From Acanthaster planci (taxonomy: Eukaryota; Echinodermata; Asteroidea; Valvatida; Acanthasteridae): 64,000 nt of DNA. A program made the position numbers and the translations under genes. This document shows positions 12,301-27,300 of the stretch, in pieces; position 1 is the stretch's first letter, and every line of letters starts with the position of its first letter. The stretch is taken from assembly GCF_001949145.1 (NCBI RefSeq), contig NW_019091496.1:264339-328338 (forward strand), given 5' to 3'. The notes below the pieces were generated by a model. It did no database searches. It was not told the DNA's origin and saw only the letters and a program-made list of their open reading frames with translations.

Positions 12301-15300
12301 CTGAAAAGGATGGGCCAATCGTTTGGTCAGATCAAACAGTGCAAACTCTCTGCTTGAGAAATACATTCTTGGAGGGTGTAGGTTATCCACTGTATGAATT
12401 TTAAAATACAAGCTTCCTTTAAAAAGCTTTTCAAAGATATAAAGATAAAGCATTGCTGAACTGCGGTTGGTATTTACTTGCTTTGGTCAGCAGCTTTTGA
12501 AGACATGACATTTGTAAGATGTAAGCTAATGTGAAAATTATTCTTTGGTTTAATATTCACCGGAGAAGCAAAGTCCCCATAAAAGTACATAGAAAAAGGA
12601 TTGCTAAATAGTCTTCTGACGAAAATGCCTGCTTGAGATAAATCCTGGACATTTAATTCCAACATCAGTTCCTGCAGTCAGGCACTGACCATCAAACCAG
12701 GGTAAATAGAAATGGCAGAACAGTTACATACCGCCATGATTGCGATGTAAATTACAGTAAAGTATCTTGCTCAGAAACAGAAGGTAACAATTGCCCAAAG
12801 CAGAATCAAAGACAGAGCCTTAGGTATGTTTTAATGACTTACGATCCTCAATGAATTTAGGTTCCTCAAAGACCCTGCGGTCGATGGGCTTGGTCAGGTC
12901 CAGCTCCGTGGAGCGGTAGTGAGGTCGCGTGGCGATGTTGATCTCTGTCTCGTAGATCATCTTGTCATAGATGGCGCCCAGTCGGGCGTTCTCGGTCACC
13001 CTGGGCTTGTAGTCCTTGACTTCCTTCTGGAACGGCTGCAGTCCAAAAAAACGTGGAACAGTGTTTTGGGAATGGATGGCACTGCTCTATTTCTTCCCTT
13101 AATTTGGATAATTTGGCCCAGCCACAACTTTGATTCTAGAGCCATCAACAGGGTCGTGGTCAAGTCTAGTCACAAGATCAGCCAAAGAAACAGGATGACA
13201 AATAATGAGGGAATGTTTTTGTCCCAGTTCATTTGAGTAGTTTGCAACTTGACCCAAGACTAAATGATTTCTGATGGTCTTGCAGGGGCTTATAACGGAT
13301 TTGACTACAGCCTTTGCCCTCAGAGGCAAGCTTTCCCGCCCTGCGAAAACTACAACGTTTGGAATGCTGAAATATTCCATTCTACAGGGGGAGACATCTG
13401 TTTCAGTGAACTGATAAGCACAGAAACTGAGGCTCTCATCCGTTTTGCGACAGAATCCTTCTGAAGGAGACTGGTCCGATTTTCATACTAAATTACCATG
13501 GCAAAATTGCCGATTCTCATGGGGTGAAATCAGTACATGTGACAGCCATGTTCAGCTACACTGTGGGCGGGGCTTACCTTGACCTCTGCGATCTGCGACT
13601 GAAGCTGCTTGCTGTCCCTAGCCACGGCAGCCATCTGGCCGATACGGCGTTCCTGGCTGCCGATCCAATTGTTCACGTCCTTCATGTAGGTGAAGAACGT
13701 CTTCTGGGCGGCTGTGCGCTCCTCGTGGTGTTTGGTTCTAAAATAGTGGGGAAAAATATCAAGTATCTTATCACTTCTGTAATTTTTGGCCAGTAACATT
13801 TGCAACTAGTAAGAACTATTTGAGTAGTAAAAAAGTTGCATTTTCACAAAATGATCGTTGTTTCACAATGTATAACTTCTGACTGAAAGCATCACTCAGA
13901 AAGATGACATAATCAAGTTCTGGGAGGAACTTATTTTCAACAACTGTGACACACACAAGTTGCATGACCGACTAAAACTGCCAAAAAACAAAAACAAAAA
14001 ACAAAGAACAAGGAGGTTTGCAGATTCTGCAAAACAGCGTGCAACTCGATTCATCCTTAAAGCACTGAACGCCTCCGATAAAACATTTGGCTGAGAGATG
14101 TAATTACTCAGCTCTGTCTTTCTACATGTAGAGGAAGGCTGAAGAGAATGGACGTCACAAGACTACCAGCCAAGTCTCCTACTGGAACAACTTGACAGAG
14201 GGAATCAGATGAGCAGCAGTCTACCGGTCAGAAGTCCCTCTAGCTTTTCTTGGCTCACCTCTTGGCCAAGGCCGTGTCCAGGCAGTCCCAGTTCAGCTCG
14301 ATGTTGGTCATCATGGTCTTGATCTCCGAGACGTCGGTGGCCTTAGGGTGCTTCATCAGCTCCTCTGCCACCTCGTGGATCTTCTTGTACAGTGGACGAC
14401 GGTCGTCCATCTGCATCTTGTAGGTCTGCAATGGCAACAAGTTTAAAAAGACAGAAATGGTCTTGAGTAATGAATCTACAAGGATGTTTCTCAGCCCCAT
14501 CCCTAATACTGGGATATCAGTAACACATGGTTTGGGAATGGGATGCGACGTCAACTGCTGGTCAATCCCAAACTAGCACCGATGCCCACTTTACGCTCCT
14601 GGGGGTAACTTTTCCGGCCCAGCATGTGGCCAGCAGCTGAGATTCAAAACCCCAACCCACTGATCACAAGTCACAAATATCTACCAAATAACTACCAGCC
14701 CACTCCTTGCCCCTTTACAATGAAACAGTCGCGGAGATAAATTGTCTAGCTGACAGCATCGCTGGCCTGAGCAGTGGGGCCTCACCTTGAGCTGGTCTCC
14801 CACGACGGGCAGGTCCTGCTCCATGAACTGTTTGCTCTCCACGTGCTCCAGGACAGGGAGCAGCCAGTCCTCCAGCTCGTCCACCAGCTTGTCAAAGTCG
14901 CTCAGCCGGTCCTTCAGGCTGACCATCTGCCGGCCGTGCTGCTCTGACGTGTCTTTCACCTGAAAAAAAAAACAAGAGACAAACAAAGATTACATACGAG
15001 AAAATAACGTTAATGCCACAAAAGGTCCACCTGTTGTGAATGTGGACAATCCATTCTACTGAAGGAAAAAATTTCTCAGTTTGAACCCAAAGCCACTGGC
15101 CTGACGATTTATTTGTTGGGCAACGCTGATCGAACTACAGTCAACTAGAACTTCTCTACTGGCATGTAAGCCCTTCCACAGTTTCTGAGGAGGCTCTGTC
15201 TCAGTGCCTACCTGCTTGTAGCGGGAGTGGAGGTTGTCCAGCTTGGTCTGGATGATCTGGGCCTCCATGGGGTCGCACTGCTGGACAAAGCTGGTGGCCT

Positions 15301-18300
15301 GGTTCACGCACTCCTCGATGACGTTCCGTTTGGCCGTGATGTCCTCGGTGATTAGCTGGCAAAAGCGAGAGACAACAACCATGAATATACAAGTTTGATT
15401 AGAGTCATGTAGATTTTCTTTTACAGCCACCATGGCTAACTGGCTTAACCAGTGTTTACTACCAACTTTATTCTCTGTCAACAATAAATTAATAATTTAT
15501 GCTTTCGTTCAGCAAGGGTTAATTTATCTCTGCTGATCTCACAGCCTGCACAAGTGAAGGACATTTTTGAAGAATTTCAAAGAAAATTCAAAGTTTTAAA
15601 CAAAGCTTTCTTTACTCTAACAGTCCTCAATCCTCCAATTTGAGCATACATCCCAGGGGTTAGGTTTAATGTTCATAAATCTTCTTTCCGAGAGGTTAAC
15701 CCATACTTATCTATGGGTTTTTATCCATAGTGGTAAACCCAACAACCAAGACCAACTTCGACAGGGCCCCTTTCGTCCTGTTTCCAAAATGCGAGTGAAG
15801 TCTGCTTATAACAGCTACTTGACTTGGTTGGGAGGACAACTTGGTCCAGGATGGACTGTTTCCACAGGAGGCTTTTTGATTAATAAACAACATCCTATGA
15901 GAAAACTCTTCTTGATCCTGCCTGATCAGATCAAGTTAAACCTCCTCCATCCGGATCCACTCACATCGCCATGTTGCATCTGCTGCTTCATGGGATCCTT
16001 CTTGACTACCACCACCGTGCCCTTGTCCATCTTGTGCACGTCCTTCTCCGTCCCATCCAGCCAGCTCATCAGGTCGTTCAGGTTGTCGTGCATGGACTGG
16101 GACTGGGCCAGCGCCTCCTGCAGGAGCCGAGACCGGTTGTTCAGCTGGCCGTCCAGGGAGTCGTACTTGTCTGTGATGTCCTCTGGAGATGAATCATACG
16201 AAAGCAATATCCTCAGAATTTAATGAATAAAGCTAAGAGTGGACATACTGATGAAAGCCTATGGACTGAATTCAGCATCTAACCACTGTGTGGTTTACCT
16301 ACTTGGGGCAGAGGAAGGAATGCTCTGTACATGTACAAAATATGACACCAATTTTAAACTGAATGTGCACAAAACCCAGGATCTACAGTGAGAGTAGCAC
16401 ACTTCAGCATGGTTTTTAAATGGTGGCAGTACCACATGTCTATCATGTACAACATGTGGAATACCCTGGGACCACAATCACTTGCGTAAAGTAAGCTTGG
16501 CAATAAGAAGCAAGAATTCAAATTTGGTACAAGACTGAAGAATTGTTAAAGTATCGTATTCAAAATGTACAAACAAACACTTTAATGACAATTAAGTACG
16601 ACTGAAACTAGAGGTACAAAGAATGTGTTAGTTGTTTGTGTTCCTGCATAGTGGTGTGGTTCTGGAGGATTCAGGGAAGCTCCTGGTGAAAAATACTTGG
16701 GGAGTGAGGCTGATATTCCCTACTCACCAATGGTCCTCTGCACGGGCACCCTGACGCTGGGCTGAACGTTGATCAGGTCCTCTCCGAAGTCCTTGACCTT
16801 GTCCACATCAGGCCGGCGCTGCTTGACGTCCTTGCGGAAGTTGTCCAACTCGTCAATTTGCCGCTTGATGGTGTCTGTCTCAGCGCCGATGGGCTTCTGC
16901 AGAAGCGTCTGCATGCGCTCCTCGGCAGAGCCCAGCCAGGCGTCGGTGTCCTCGGCCTTGTCCGCGAAGCGCTTGTGCTTGTCCAGCAGCTTCTGCAGGA
17001 GCCGGCCGTGGCCGAAGCAGTCGGCCTTCAGCCGCTCGTAGCGTGCATTTAGGTCCTCCAACGTCTGGCGCAGCAGGTCCTGGTCGGGGCTCTCTTGGAA
17101 CTGCCGCTGGAACTGCCGGCTCATGACTCTCTGCCGATAGTTGGCTAGGAAGTCCTTGTAGGTCTGTGCATTGAAAGAATCAAACCAGAAAGAGAGTTTT
17201 ATCACAAGAAACACTGTACTATAAAGGAAAAATTGTCCAACCCACCAAAATAATCATGAAACATTCCTCTAGATGTACTCCATTCATTTTGGTTTTCGAA
17301 CTTAACAGCTAAAACTCTTTCTTTTCCCAACTTTGCAACACTTTTCAAAATTCTAAATAGGAAAATCGAGAAGTCATTAGAAATGTTGCACTGTAAAGCT
17401 TACAATTTCCAGCAGTACTGATTGGAAAAAAGTATGTTTCTGCCATAAAAAAATGTCTTCATAATATGTTACATACATTACGACGCTGAAGTTTGAAGTC
17501 TGAACTTCTTGTTTTATTCTTTAATATGCGAGACTTTCTCCAAATTCCACGCATCAGAAATACCAAATCTGGTTGGGTGGAGGTGGAACAACTTCAGAAC
17601 TTGAGTCTACTGCCTGAGCTGTCCCAGCATCACTTCTTACTGAAGACACACAAGATTAAGATTCCATCCTATCCTACACCTTGCGCTTGGAGAGATACTG
17701 TCTGACCACGACAACGTTTTAGTCAAGCTCTCACCTTTGCGGAGGTCATGAACTTCTGCGTGGCCTTGTTGATGTACTTCAGGTCGGCCGAGTGCGTCAC
17801 CACGTCGTCGGTGAAGTTCTGGTGCTCCTCCGTCTGCCTGGACAGCGTGCTGTAGTCGCTGCTGACGTTTTTCAGGATGGTGGCCAGCTCGTGTTCGGCG
17901 TCCCGCAGCCATGTTGTAAACTCACCTGGTGGTGGTGGATAAACAAGGTTACACCAACTGTGATTTGTTTCATCTACGCAACTGGAGGTGGTTCCTAATT
18001 TCACTGGTTAACACCCAGGACTGTTTTACTGTGGGAAAACTGACCTGTTAGAGCTACAAGTCACCAGACTAGTAACTGCAGCACGTTGTTAATGTTTGGC
18101 AGGTTTTCTAAAGAAGCCTTAATACTGAGGGAATGAGCATTTCATTTTGACATCCTTCACACTTGGAAACAATGTTGAAGCGAGTCCATCACAAGTCCCT
18201 GATAAGTCCATGACAGGCCCGTCCAGTCACAACCTAAGTCATAGGCTATTCAAATGAACTGTGCCAAAGGTCCTCCTTTGTCTTTTTCACCCTCTTACAT

Positions 18301-21300
18301 GTGAAAGGATTTTAAATGGACTTGAAACACAGACTGGACTTTTAGAAGGACTTGTGGAAAAACTCAACTACCAGAGTGCTTTGAATACACCCAGCCATGG
18401 GATTTCTAGTTTGCCCAATCCGGAGTTTGGAAACAACCCTAGAAACCCTGGTGCCAGGATGACGACAGAAACGTACTGCATCCTTCCTCGATCTTGTCCA
18501 GGTCCTGGTGTCCAAAATTCAGCTTGTTGGTGCGGTCGGTGGAGCTGCCGTTGATAACGGCGTAGCGCGACTGCAGCTGGTCCACGGCGTCTTCCAGGTC
18601 CCGCTTGTTGTCGGCAGTCATCTTCCCGCCCTTGACCTTCAGCAAGGCCCGAGCGTCCTGGCAGACCTGCTGGACTGGCTCGTTCTTGCTCTGGATGTCC
18701 TCGTTGATGTCCTGAGGCACAGAAAAGGATTAAGAGAATTGAAACACGGCAATGGCAGGATGACGTTTGAGGATGAAGATAAACTCACGAGATTTTCAGA
18801 GGAGATGTAACCATGACAACAATAAAATACTGTTGCTTTTCAGTGATTTTCAGGGATCTTCCCCGTGCAATTCCTCAATCATCATCACTGCCTTTATTCG
18901 AATCCTCTCTAAACTCCCACGTTTATCTCACGTCTCAGTTGGCATTCATTTTCTATCACTGAGTTTTGTTAACCAAATTCAATTTCATTCAAACTTTCAG
19001 TTGTATTTTGTAATCATACACCTGATGACTGAGCATAATGATTTGCAACATCTTGACCATAAATCTGAACACAGATAGGTTTATAGATAAAGAGTCTGAA
19101 ATGGCCCAATTTTTTGGCTGGGGTGAGGCTGTTCATTTTGTCGCTAGCAAAGTCCTCTTCATCAGTACCTGCTGCAGGTTGAGCTGGCTCTTGAGTGTGT
19201 CAGTGCGCTCGGTCATGGGCTGCTGGGAGCCCAGCTGCTCCTCCTTCATCCTGACCCACTCCAGGAGGTCCCGGAGGGCCTGCATCACAGCTGAAAACTC
19301 GATGCCCAAGTTGGACTAAGGGGGGAGAGATGGAGGGAAGAGAAGGGATCAAAGAACGTGACTCCTAAAAGACGGGCTAAACTAAAGTGTCTCCTCTTTC
19401 TACGTCTCAGTTGCATGTTTGCCAACAAGTGGCTGGGAAAATTGTGGTTGGCGGCCAGTGCAAAACCAAAAGAATCATTCATGGAGAGTTGAAAATTTTC
19501 AAGCAGCTTCCAAAACAAGTAAAGGACACTCATCCTAAAAAGCAGGAATACTTCCCGAGGGAATTTCGTATATATTCCAAATTGAAAGAACTTAACTACT
19601 CAGTCCGCATTCTTTTTTCTGGTTTAACTGAGTTTGTACTAGGCTGATTTTCAGTTTCTTAGTCAGACTTAGAAAAGACCTCAACTTCAACAACTAGAGA
19701 TTTTGAGAGATATTTCCCCCAGGTCAGTCATTACCTGCTCCTCTTGCTGGAGGTTGATGCTGTGGATCTCTGTCTCCGTCTCCTTGATGATCTGCTCTGA
19801 GATGACCCAGATTTGGTCCAGGTAGCGTCGCAGCTCGTTGATGCGGCGCTGCAGCGTCTCGATCTGCTCAGGGGAGAGCCGGTCCCGGTTGACCCGCAGG
19901 TAGGCCTCGGCATCGCTGATAACCTCCTGGATGGGCTCCCGCTGGGCCTTGATGTTGGTCTGGATTGTCTGGAGATTTACCGAGTAAAAACAAGCAGAAG
20001 ATGAAGACCACCATCAGCACTTACGCCCAATTTGGGTGACTCAAAGCTTGACACAGGTCAAAGGCAATGTCCACACAATTTGGACACGGGGGGGTGCTTT
20101 AAAATTTTCAGCAGGAGATGGAAACAAGTCCTGGGTGTAGCCCAGGTATAGAAGAGGGCCTTGGCCTTACCTTGATATCATCCATGTCCTGGGCGAGCGA
20201 GCCCAGGTCCTTGCCACCGGGCTTTTTCTGGCTGATCTGCGAGTCCATGTTGATGACCCACTCCTGGGTGTCAATCAGCCGGTTGTTGATATTGTGGTAC
20301 TCGCTAAGCAGCTCCAACAGGTCGTGGCGGCCGGTCAGGCGGCGCAGGAGGTCATCGTAGCGGTGGCGGACCTCGCCAGTCTCCTCCAGGATGGGCGATT
20401 GCTCTGAGAGAATGAAAGGAATTGAGAAAACCCTTGCTTGATCGACACAGATCACGTGCAGTTCTGCAGCATCAGAACCCCTCAAGTCTAGATACAGCTC
20501 AGACTAAAGGCCTGACCTTACATCGCACGTCTACAAAGGCTAGCATGGGACTAAAAGATTATGAAATAAAACACTGCAGCCTAAATATTGCCTAGACTAC
20601 AGGGCTGATCTCGTATCACACATGTTCAAGGGGGCAGGAAAGGCCCTTGATGGCTCTGCAACGACACTGGTGGCTACATGGCTTAACTATGCTGTAGGGT
20701 ATGCAGTCAGCTTGACCACTTTCTTAACTGCAAAGCCTATTCGCATGCACTTGGATATTTAAATAACTTGCTTAAGTGTCAGAAGTTGAAAGGCCAATGG
20801 CACACTGGACATGGTCTCTTAATCGAGTAATACTCGTCATACATTGAGTTTCCTCTCTGTAGTAGAGTTTTTGGCTATTACTGGCTTCAGCCTTTTCATG
20901 TTCTTTCATATTGTAAACCTAATGCCTTCCTAGAATAAATGAAATCCACTCGGGGTTCTTAAACCTGTGACCTTCAAGTTTCTAGAGTGGATTTCTTTCC
21001 CCTTTGGTCTGGGCTTGCTCGGGTCTGATAAAGTAGTGGTCATTAAAACCTATGATTTGATAAGTTTTTGCGGTGTGTTGGCCATTACAGCTGTCCTCTG
21101 GTAGAAGGAATGCTAATCAACATTCCCTTGGGTATGTTCGAGCTGAATAGTTGAATTCCATGCAAAAACTCTTTTCTCTTTACCTTCCAGGAAGCTCTGG
21201 TCCAGCTGCTCCTCTATCATCTTGGGCCGCAGCCGCTCTCCTGGCCGCCGGGCCTGCCCCACTGTGGTGGAGCGTTGGTGAGGCGGCACCTGCAGGGGCG

Positions 21301-24300
21301 ACTCGGTCTCCTTCACCAGCCGGTCCAGGGCCGAGCCCAGGTCGCAGACGGTGTCCACCTGGGGACGGTAGGCGACCACCTCCTCCCGCAAGGGGCGCAC
21401 CTCCTTCAGCTGCAAGTCGATGGTGCCGGGGTCCTTGGAGACCGCCTGCAGCTGGTTGACCCGCCGCTCCGCATTGTCCAGCCAGTAGCTGGTGTCCTTG
21501 TGGGCCGCAGTGTACTTCTTGGTGGCAGCCTGGCGGTTCTCATACTGTGAGTTCCTACAATAAGACAAAGTATGAACGGATATCACAGATGTCAACAACT
21601 TGTGGCCTTGCAGTCAATACTAAAACAGATGACAAATATCCAAGCAATACTTCTTTCATGTTACTTTCGGGCCTGTTTGTTTCACATGGATGTGTATTGT
21701 GATCAGTAATCCCAGGGCTGGTTTGTGCTATCTGTTAGGGGGTTCTTGAGTCAGTGCACCAACGACAGATCACTGATTGCGATCCGGATCCAAGCAAAAC
21801 AAACAGGCCCTTTATCTGCTTGGAAGTTAACCTGGTTAGTTTTCTCTGAATGAATGTGGTTTGTTTGATAAATACACTGTACCTATAGGCATAATGCTTT
21901 ATCAATTGGCAAGAACAAATACTGTGATGTATGGACAGTTCTCCCAGCTGAGGACGCTAACACAGATCAGGGAAAATTGCAAACGTGAGGTGCAGTAGTT
22001 CATTGACTTTGGCACAGAATTAGCTCTCTGGAGGTTTAACAGGCTTTTAATCTTCAGCTCCAGTCAAGATACTCAGTTCAAAAAAGAATTTCCCAAGGTT
22101 TTCTTAACCTTTAAATGGCCAAACATTTGTTCTTCTAATTCCAGTAAACTATTCTGAGCTCTCTAGAGGGTTGGGATTAATGATCTAAAGGAGCGACATC
22201 TGTTCATCTCAAGAGGCAGCTCAGCTCAGACAATTCTGGAAAGCCCGATCAACTTAAATCAACCAAGAGAATGACAAGTGCTGCTGTCCGGTACCTCTTC
22301 TCCAGAACGTCCTCCAGGGTCTCCCAGTTGCTGTCCACGCTGTCCAGGACCTTCTGGACATAGGTGGTGTCGTTGCCGCGGGGGTGGCTCAGCAGCTCCT
22401 CAGCCAGTTTGTGGACCTTGGCCAGCTGGGGCCGGTGGTTCTCCACCTGCCTGGTGGCGTCCTGGAAAGATGGAAAAACATTCCAGAGATAAAATTCCAG
22501 CAGTTGATGTCTTCTGGACTGGTCTTGTGACTGATCTTGTGATGGTCTTGTGACTAGTTTTAACTAGTAAGTTTTTCAGCTGTTTTTCACTGGTTGTGCA
22601 TTTGACTGTTACCACCAACAATAGCTTTTTAGGCTTGCTTTAAAAAAAAATGAATATCAAACTGTTGTCTGCAATGTAATCTTTCAGAAATGTTATATGC
22701 CGTCATCATTTTTAGTGTATTAATACAAACACCATATGAATAATGCCTGATTGGTTGTTTTGGCGAGAAACTACGACCTTCAAAGACAATATTTTGTAAC
22801 ACGAATGCCTAAACGTGGCCCTACTCTGGGAATCAACTCCTGAAGTCTCAAAACTCACAGTCAGCTTGTTGGAGACGCTGGGCAGCTCATCCTTCATGAA
22901 CCGGCGTGACTCCAACGTCTCCAGCAGTGGCAGCTCCCAGTTCTCCAGTAGGTCCACCTCCCTCTCAAACTCAGCCAGCTTGTCCGTCTGGTCGGCCAGC
23001 TGGCCACCATGCCGCTTGGCCGTCTGATCCACCCCGGTGTAGCGCCGCTTGACTTCATCCATGCGACTCCTCAGCACCTCCGCCACCTTGGGCTCACTGG
23101 TGCGCATCAGCTTGGTGACCTGGTCGTCCAGGTTCTGCACCACCGGGGCGTGGTTAATGATGTCCGTCTGGAAGACCTGTTGGGCGTGGTCAGACCAATT
23201 TGGGGAAAACTGAAACTTTCAGAAGCTCTGATTATAGTCAAGACGCATTTCAGCATACAGTCTCAAACAGATATCAATTTACAATCAGAGCTTGGAACGG
23301 TTCTTTGAGATGAAAAATTGTACTGTTGGGTGTGTTACCATCTGTGGAAGCAAACATCCTTTAGTTAAAGCACTGGCTTTACTCTCATCGCCTCGACTTC
23401 GGTGCCATTTTGGCGAGTCAAACTGCCTCAACATCTTTCACATGAAGCATATCATTGCTTTGCTCATCGTCCTATGAATGTATCATCATGAAGGTATTTC
23501 TAAATGTGTTCACCGTTTGTGCTGCTCTAATTTTTAAAACCTGCTTCATTTCTCTTCGCCCTGCCACGATCACTTTAATTTATTTATCGTCCACTTGGGA
23601 CCGGGGTTCTATGTCACATCTTCATTGTTTTGTACGTTTTTTGGTTGAACATTGAATAGAGATGATTAAATAATAGCATCTGAAGGTACACGTCAAGTGC
23701 ATATTCTCTGCATATGTAATTCTGATGGGAATTTGATGGTTGAATCTACATCCGCACAGAGCGTGAATCAGACTTGAAAAGCAGCCTCCCCCGGCCAATT
23801 ACCTTGCAGTTCTGGGAGCACTCCTGCAGTGGCTCCCGCTCCACCTTGACTACCGTCCCTTTGTCCAGGATGTGCGCCTCCTTCTCGGCCTGGTCCAGCC
23901 ACTTCAACAGGCCGTCCAGGCTGTCCTGGACGCTGCGAGACCGGCCCAGGGCATCCTGCAAGCTGCTCAGCCGCTCGCCGATCTGGCCATGCAGAGCGTT
24001 GTAGCGCTGGTTGATGTCATCCGTGGTCCGGCCCACACTGGGTGCCAGCTGAGGCTGGACGGCGCACAGGTCATTGCCGTTGCTCTTGACGGCATCGATC
24101 TCGTCCGAGAAGTGCACAACACCGTCATAGAAGACCTGGAAGTGAGGTTTATGTATTTGTTACTACCTGAACCCTTTCAATCTTTTGCTAGGAAAATAAA
24201 ACCTATAAGTTAGATTTTGACATTCTGGTTTCATATTCCGAGTGTTAACCTTGATAGAGAAATTTGGTATTTCAGTGAGACAAGGTCACTCTGATTAAAA

Positions 24301-27300
24301 CACAAGTACACTTATGCAGCCAATCTTAAAAACAGGTTATAGATTATCCAAAATAACCTACAATGCAATCATTTTCTGCATGCAAGGTCAAAATATCAAA
24401 CTGGGATTTTTTCTGAGGAATTGTTGCCATGAATCTTTCCTTGACACTATCTCAAATTCAACGTCTAAGGTCCATCAAGTTCCAATTAAGCGACACCTGC
24501 CAGTCTCATTAATTCAATCCTGCAGAATCCTCCATAATTGGTAGAGTTGCGTTTATAATGGTGAAGTCGAGGCAACCATCTCAGCTCTACATTTTGGATA
24601 CATCACTGACATAATGCATGCTATCTGAAGTTGCTGAGTGACACAATAACCTGGATAAGTAAGGCAAAGGTCTCTTGATTCCATACCTTCAGGTCGTCGA
24701 TCTGCTTCTGTATCTCCGCCGCCTCGGCTGGCACGGGCTTGGCCAGCAGGGTGTCCAGGGTGGTGCGGGATTCACCCAGCCAGCGGTCAGCGACGCCCAC
24801 CGACTTCTGGTAGCGCTGCAGCCGGTCGGCGATGTCCGCCAGGTTGTTGGTGAAGCGGACACTGTTGCTCTTGAGGTTGGCGTAGCGCTCGTTCAGGTTG
24901 CCAAGCCGGTCCTGGATGATATTGGTGTCCGGGTTCTCCTGGAAGGAGCGGATGAAGTCCCGCGGCATGACGGTCGCCCGGAACTCTGACAGGTCGGCCT
25001 TGTAGCCCTGCAGATTAAGATCCAAATTTTTAATTTCAGGACTATAGAACTATACAATGTCCAAATTTTAAATTCCATTATCTGCGTATCATGAATGCTT
25101 TAGATGTTTTATTCCTTATTTTCTGTAGCAAAAGTCTATAACATGCTATTGTGGGAAAGGGAGACAAGTTAAGGAGGTTTTTCTTGAAAACTTCAAAAGT
25201 TACTTTATATGCTACATTTGAGACACAAATTCCTCATCATTCAATTGAATTCAAACAAAAGTATAATGTTGGGAATTCATTTCGTTCCAGAGCGCAGTTC
25301 TCTTAAAATTTCAACTCAAAAGCTACGATAAAAATGGTGGTTAAGATAATAAAGTAGTCCCCCATGCAGCAAAACACAGTTGCTGTTCTGTGGAGTTTTA
25401 TGGAAACTTTTTTTGTGAAGTACAAAGTATCAGTGTAATTATGAAGTAAAAACATCTTATCAAAGTACAGCAACACTGCTACACACCTTAGCATCATTGA
25501 GGAACTTGTTGCCCGTCATGTTGATGAACTTCAGGTCGCCCTTCTGGTCATTGACCTCTTCAGTAAAGGCCCGCTGGTCAGCGATCAGCCGCTGCAGGGC
25601 CTCCAGGTCCTGCGGCACACTCTTCTCCGCCTGCTGCAGACGGCGCTCAGCCTGGTCCAGCCAGTTGCCAAACGACCCCCCTTCCTGATCGTACTTGTTC
25701 AGGTCGTCGGCGCAGTAGCCCTGCTTGTTCAGCCGCTGATGGGACTGGTTACTGACCACGTCGTAGCGCGAGCGCAGGTTGTTGGTCAGGTCCTGGAGCT
25801 TGGAGCGGTCTGCGTCCCGCAGGCGGGGGCCATACTGGTCAAGGAAGCGCCTAGCCTCCTGCTCCGTCTTGAGGACAGGCTCCTGGTGTTTGACGATGTC
25901 CTCATGGAGGACCTGGACAAGGAGAAATGACAGTGCACAGTGCTTCATTAAAACCAGGAATCCAGAGAAATCCAAGGCCCACTGCGTAGCTCTTGAAACA
26001 ATTCTTGGAAAATGGAGTTCACTAGTAACTGTTAACTCTTGTATCCACAGATTTTTTTTTCATGTCAAATTGAGTGATAATAACAACATGCGTTACTTAT
26101 TAAGCACCGTACAATCAGAGATCTCAAAGTGCTTCATGATGGAACACTTTTGCGATGCTTAGTGGCAGCAAACATGCCTTCCAACATGACCAGTCTAGAA
26201 CTGTTTTCACACTTGGAGCACGTGCCCATTAGCTCAAACTCGGCACGAACAATACAGGGTTGCCACTAACCATCTTAAAAGTCTCCCATCGTTACTCCTA
26301 CTCACTAGAGCACCAGATGAGTGTTTTGCAGTAGCTTAGATCAGTACCAGCAGTTCGATTCTCTTTCTACTGCAAACTTAAACCCCAGACCCAACAAAAT
26401 TTTTGCAAGACAAATGTTCTTGAGACTCCCAAATTTTTCCAGCAGACGACTTTACCCTGTGTTGGTTGATCTGTTGGTTCAGTGGCCGGACTTCCTCGCC
26501 CAGCGGCTGTTCGGAGCCCAGGGCCTTCTCAGCTTTGTCTATCCAGTTGGACAGCTGGGTCAGGTCACCCAGCAGCTTCTGGCTGCGAGAATTCAGGGTG
26601 CTCTGCAAAACAGCAGCATAAACGACGTTAACTAAAGCAAGGAGAAAAATGCAGCAAGGGAACTGGTACATTGCTTACATTCCAGCTCATCTCAAATTAG
26701 CTTGGATTCTGAAATAATGTTGTATTTATGCAAATAGACTGTTGACAAGCACTTTACAGTCCTGTGCAGAGAGCAGATTTCGGACCAATTTGGAAGACTG
26801 AATTTCAGTTTGTTTGAAAGTGATATTTGAAATTCCGTTTTGTGCTGTGAGCCCAGACTTTGAAAAGATCACAAAGCTAGGAAACAATTAGGATATAATC
26901 ATTCACCGAAAGACCCATTTCTGTTACAGCAGCAGCAACCGCCAACAGAATTGAACTGGCTTCTTGAACAGAAATTTAGCGACTGAAAAAGAATTTACAT
27001 GTACATGAAAGCCCTCAAATTTGAAAAAACTGAAGTTGTACGAATTGTCAAGTTGTGTACGTTGTAATTCATACACCTATGACAGCCGAGGGACAGTTTC
27101 TCACTTTCAATGCCAAAAAAAACCAATGCAAATAACAGTTTTTCTAATGTAGGAAACCATCATACAAACCACACTGGGAAGCTGACTAGGCTCTTACATG
27201 GTAACATATGAAGATGAACTAAGAAATTCACTAAGTGGGATTTGAACTTGAGACCTCCCAAACACAGTACCGGTGCTCTACCAACTGAGCCATTTAGCCC

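Larger units (their letters stand above)
12038..19968 (-). repeat. Super-repeat unit V (7 spectrin repeats, 854 residues, 12 exons)
   Basis: Modules D+E are fused in one 436-bp exon. Module C is split after 78 codons plus one base, and module G after 48 codons. Confidence 0.88.

Noticed and set aside
16769-17041. Ser/Arg-rich + strand frames opposite the GC-rich exons
   Set aside because: These frames mirror CTG/CAG-rich coding sequence on the minus strand and occur opposite most exons.
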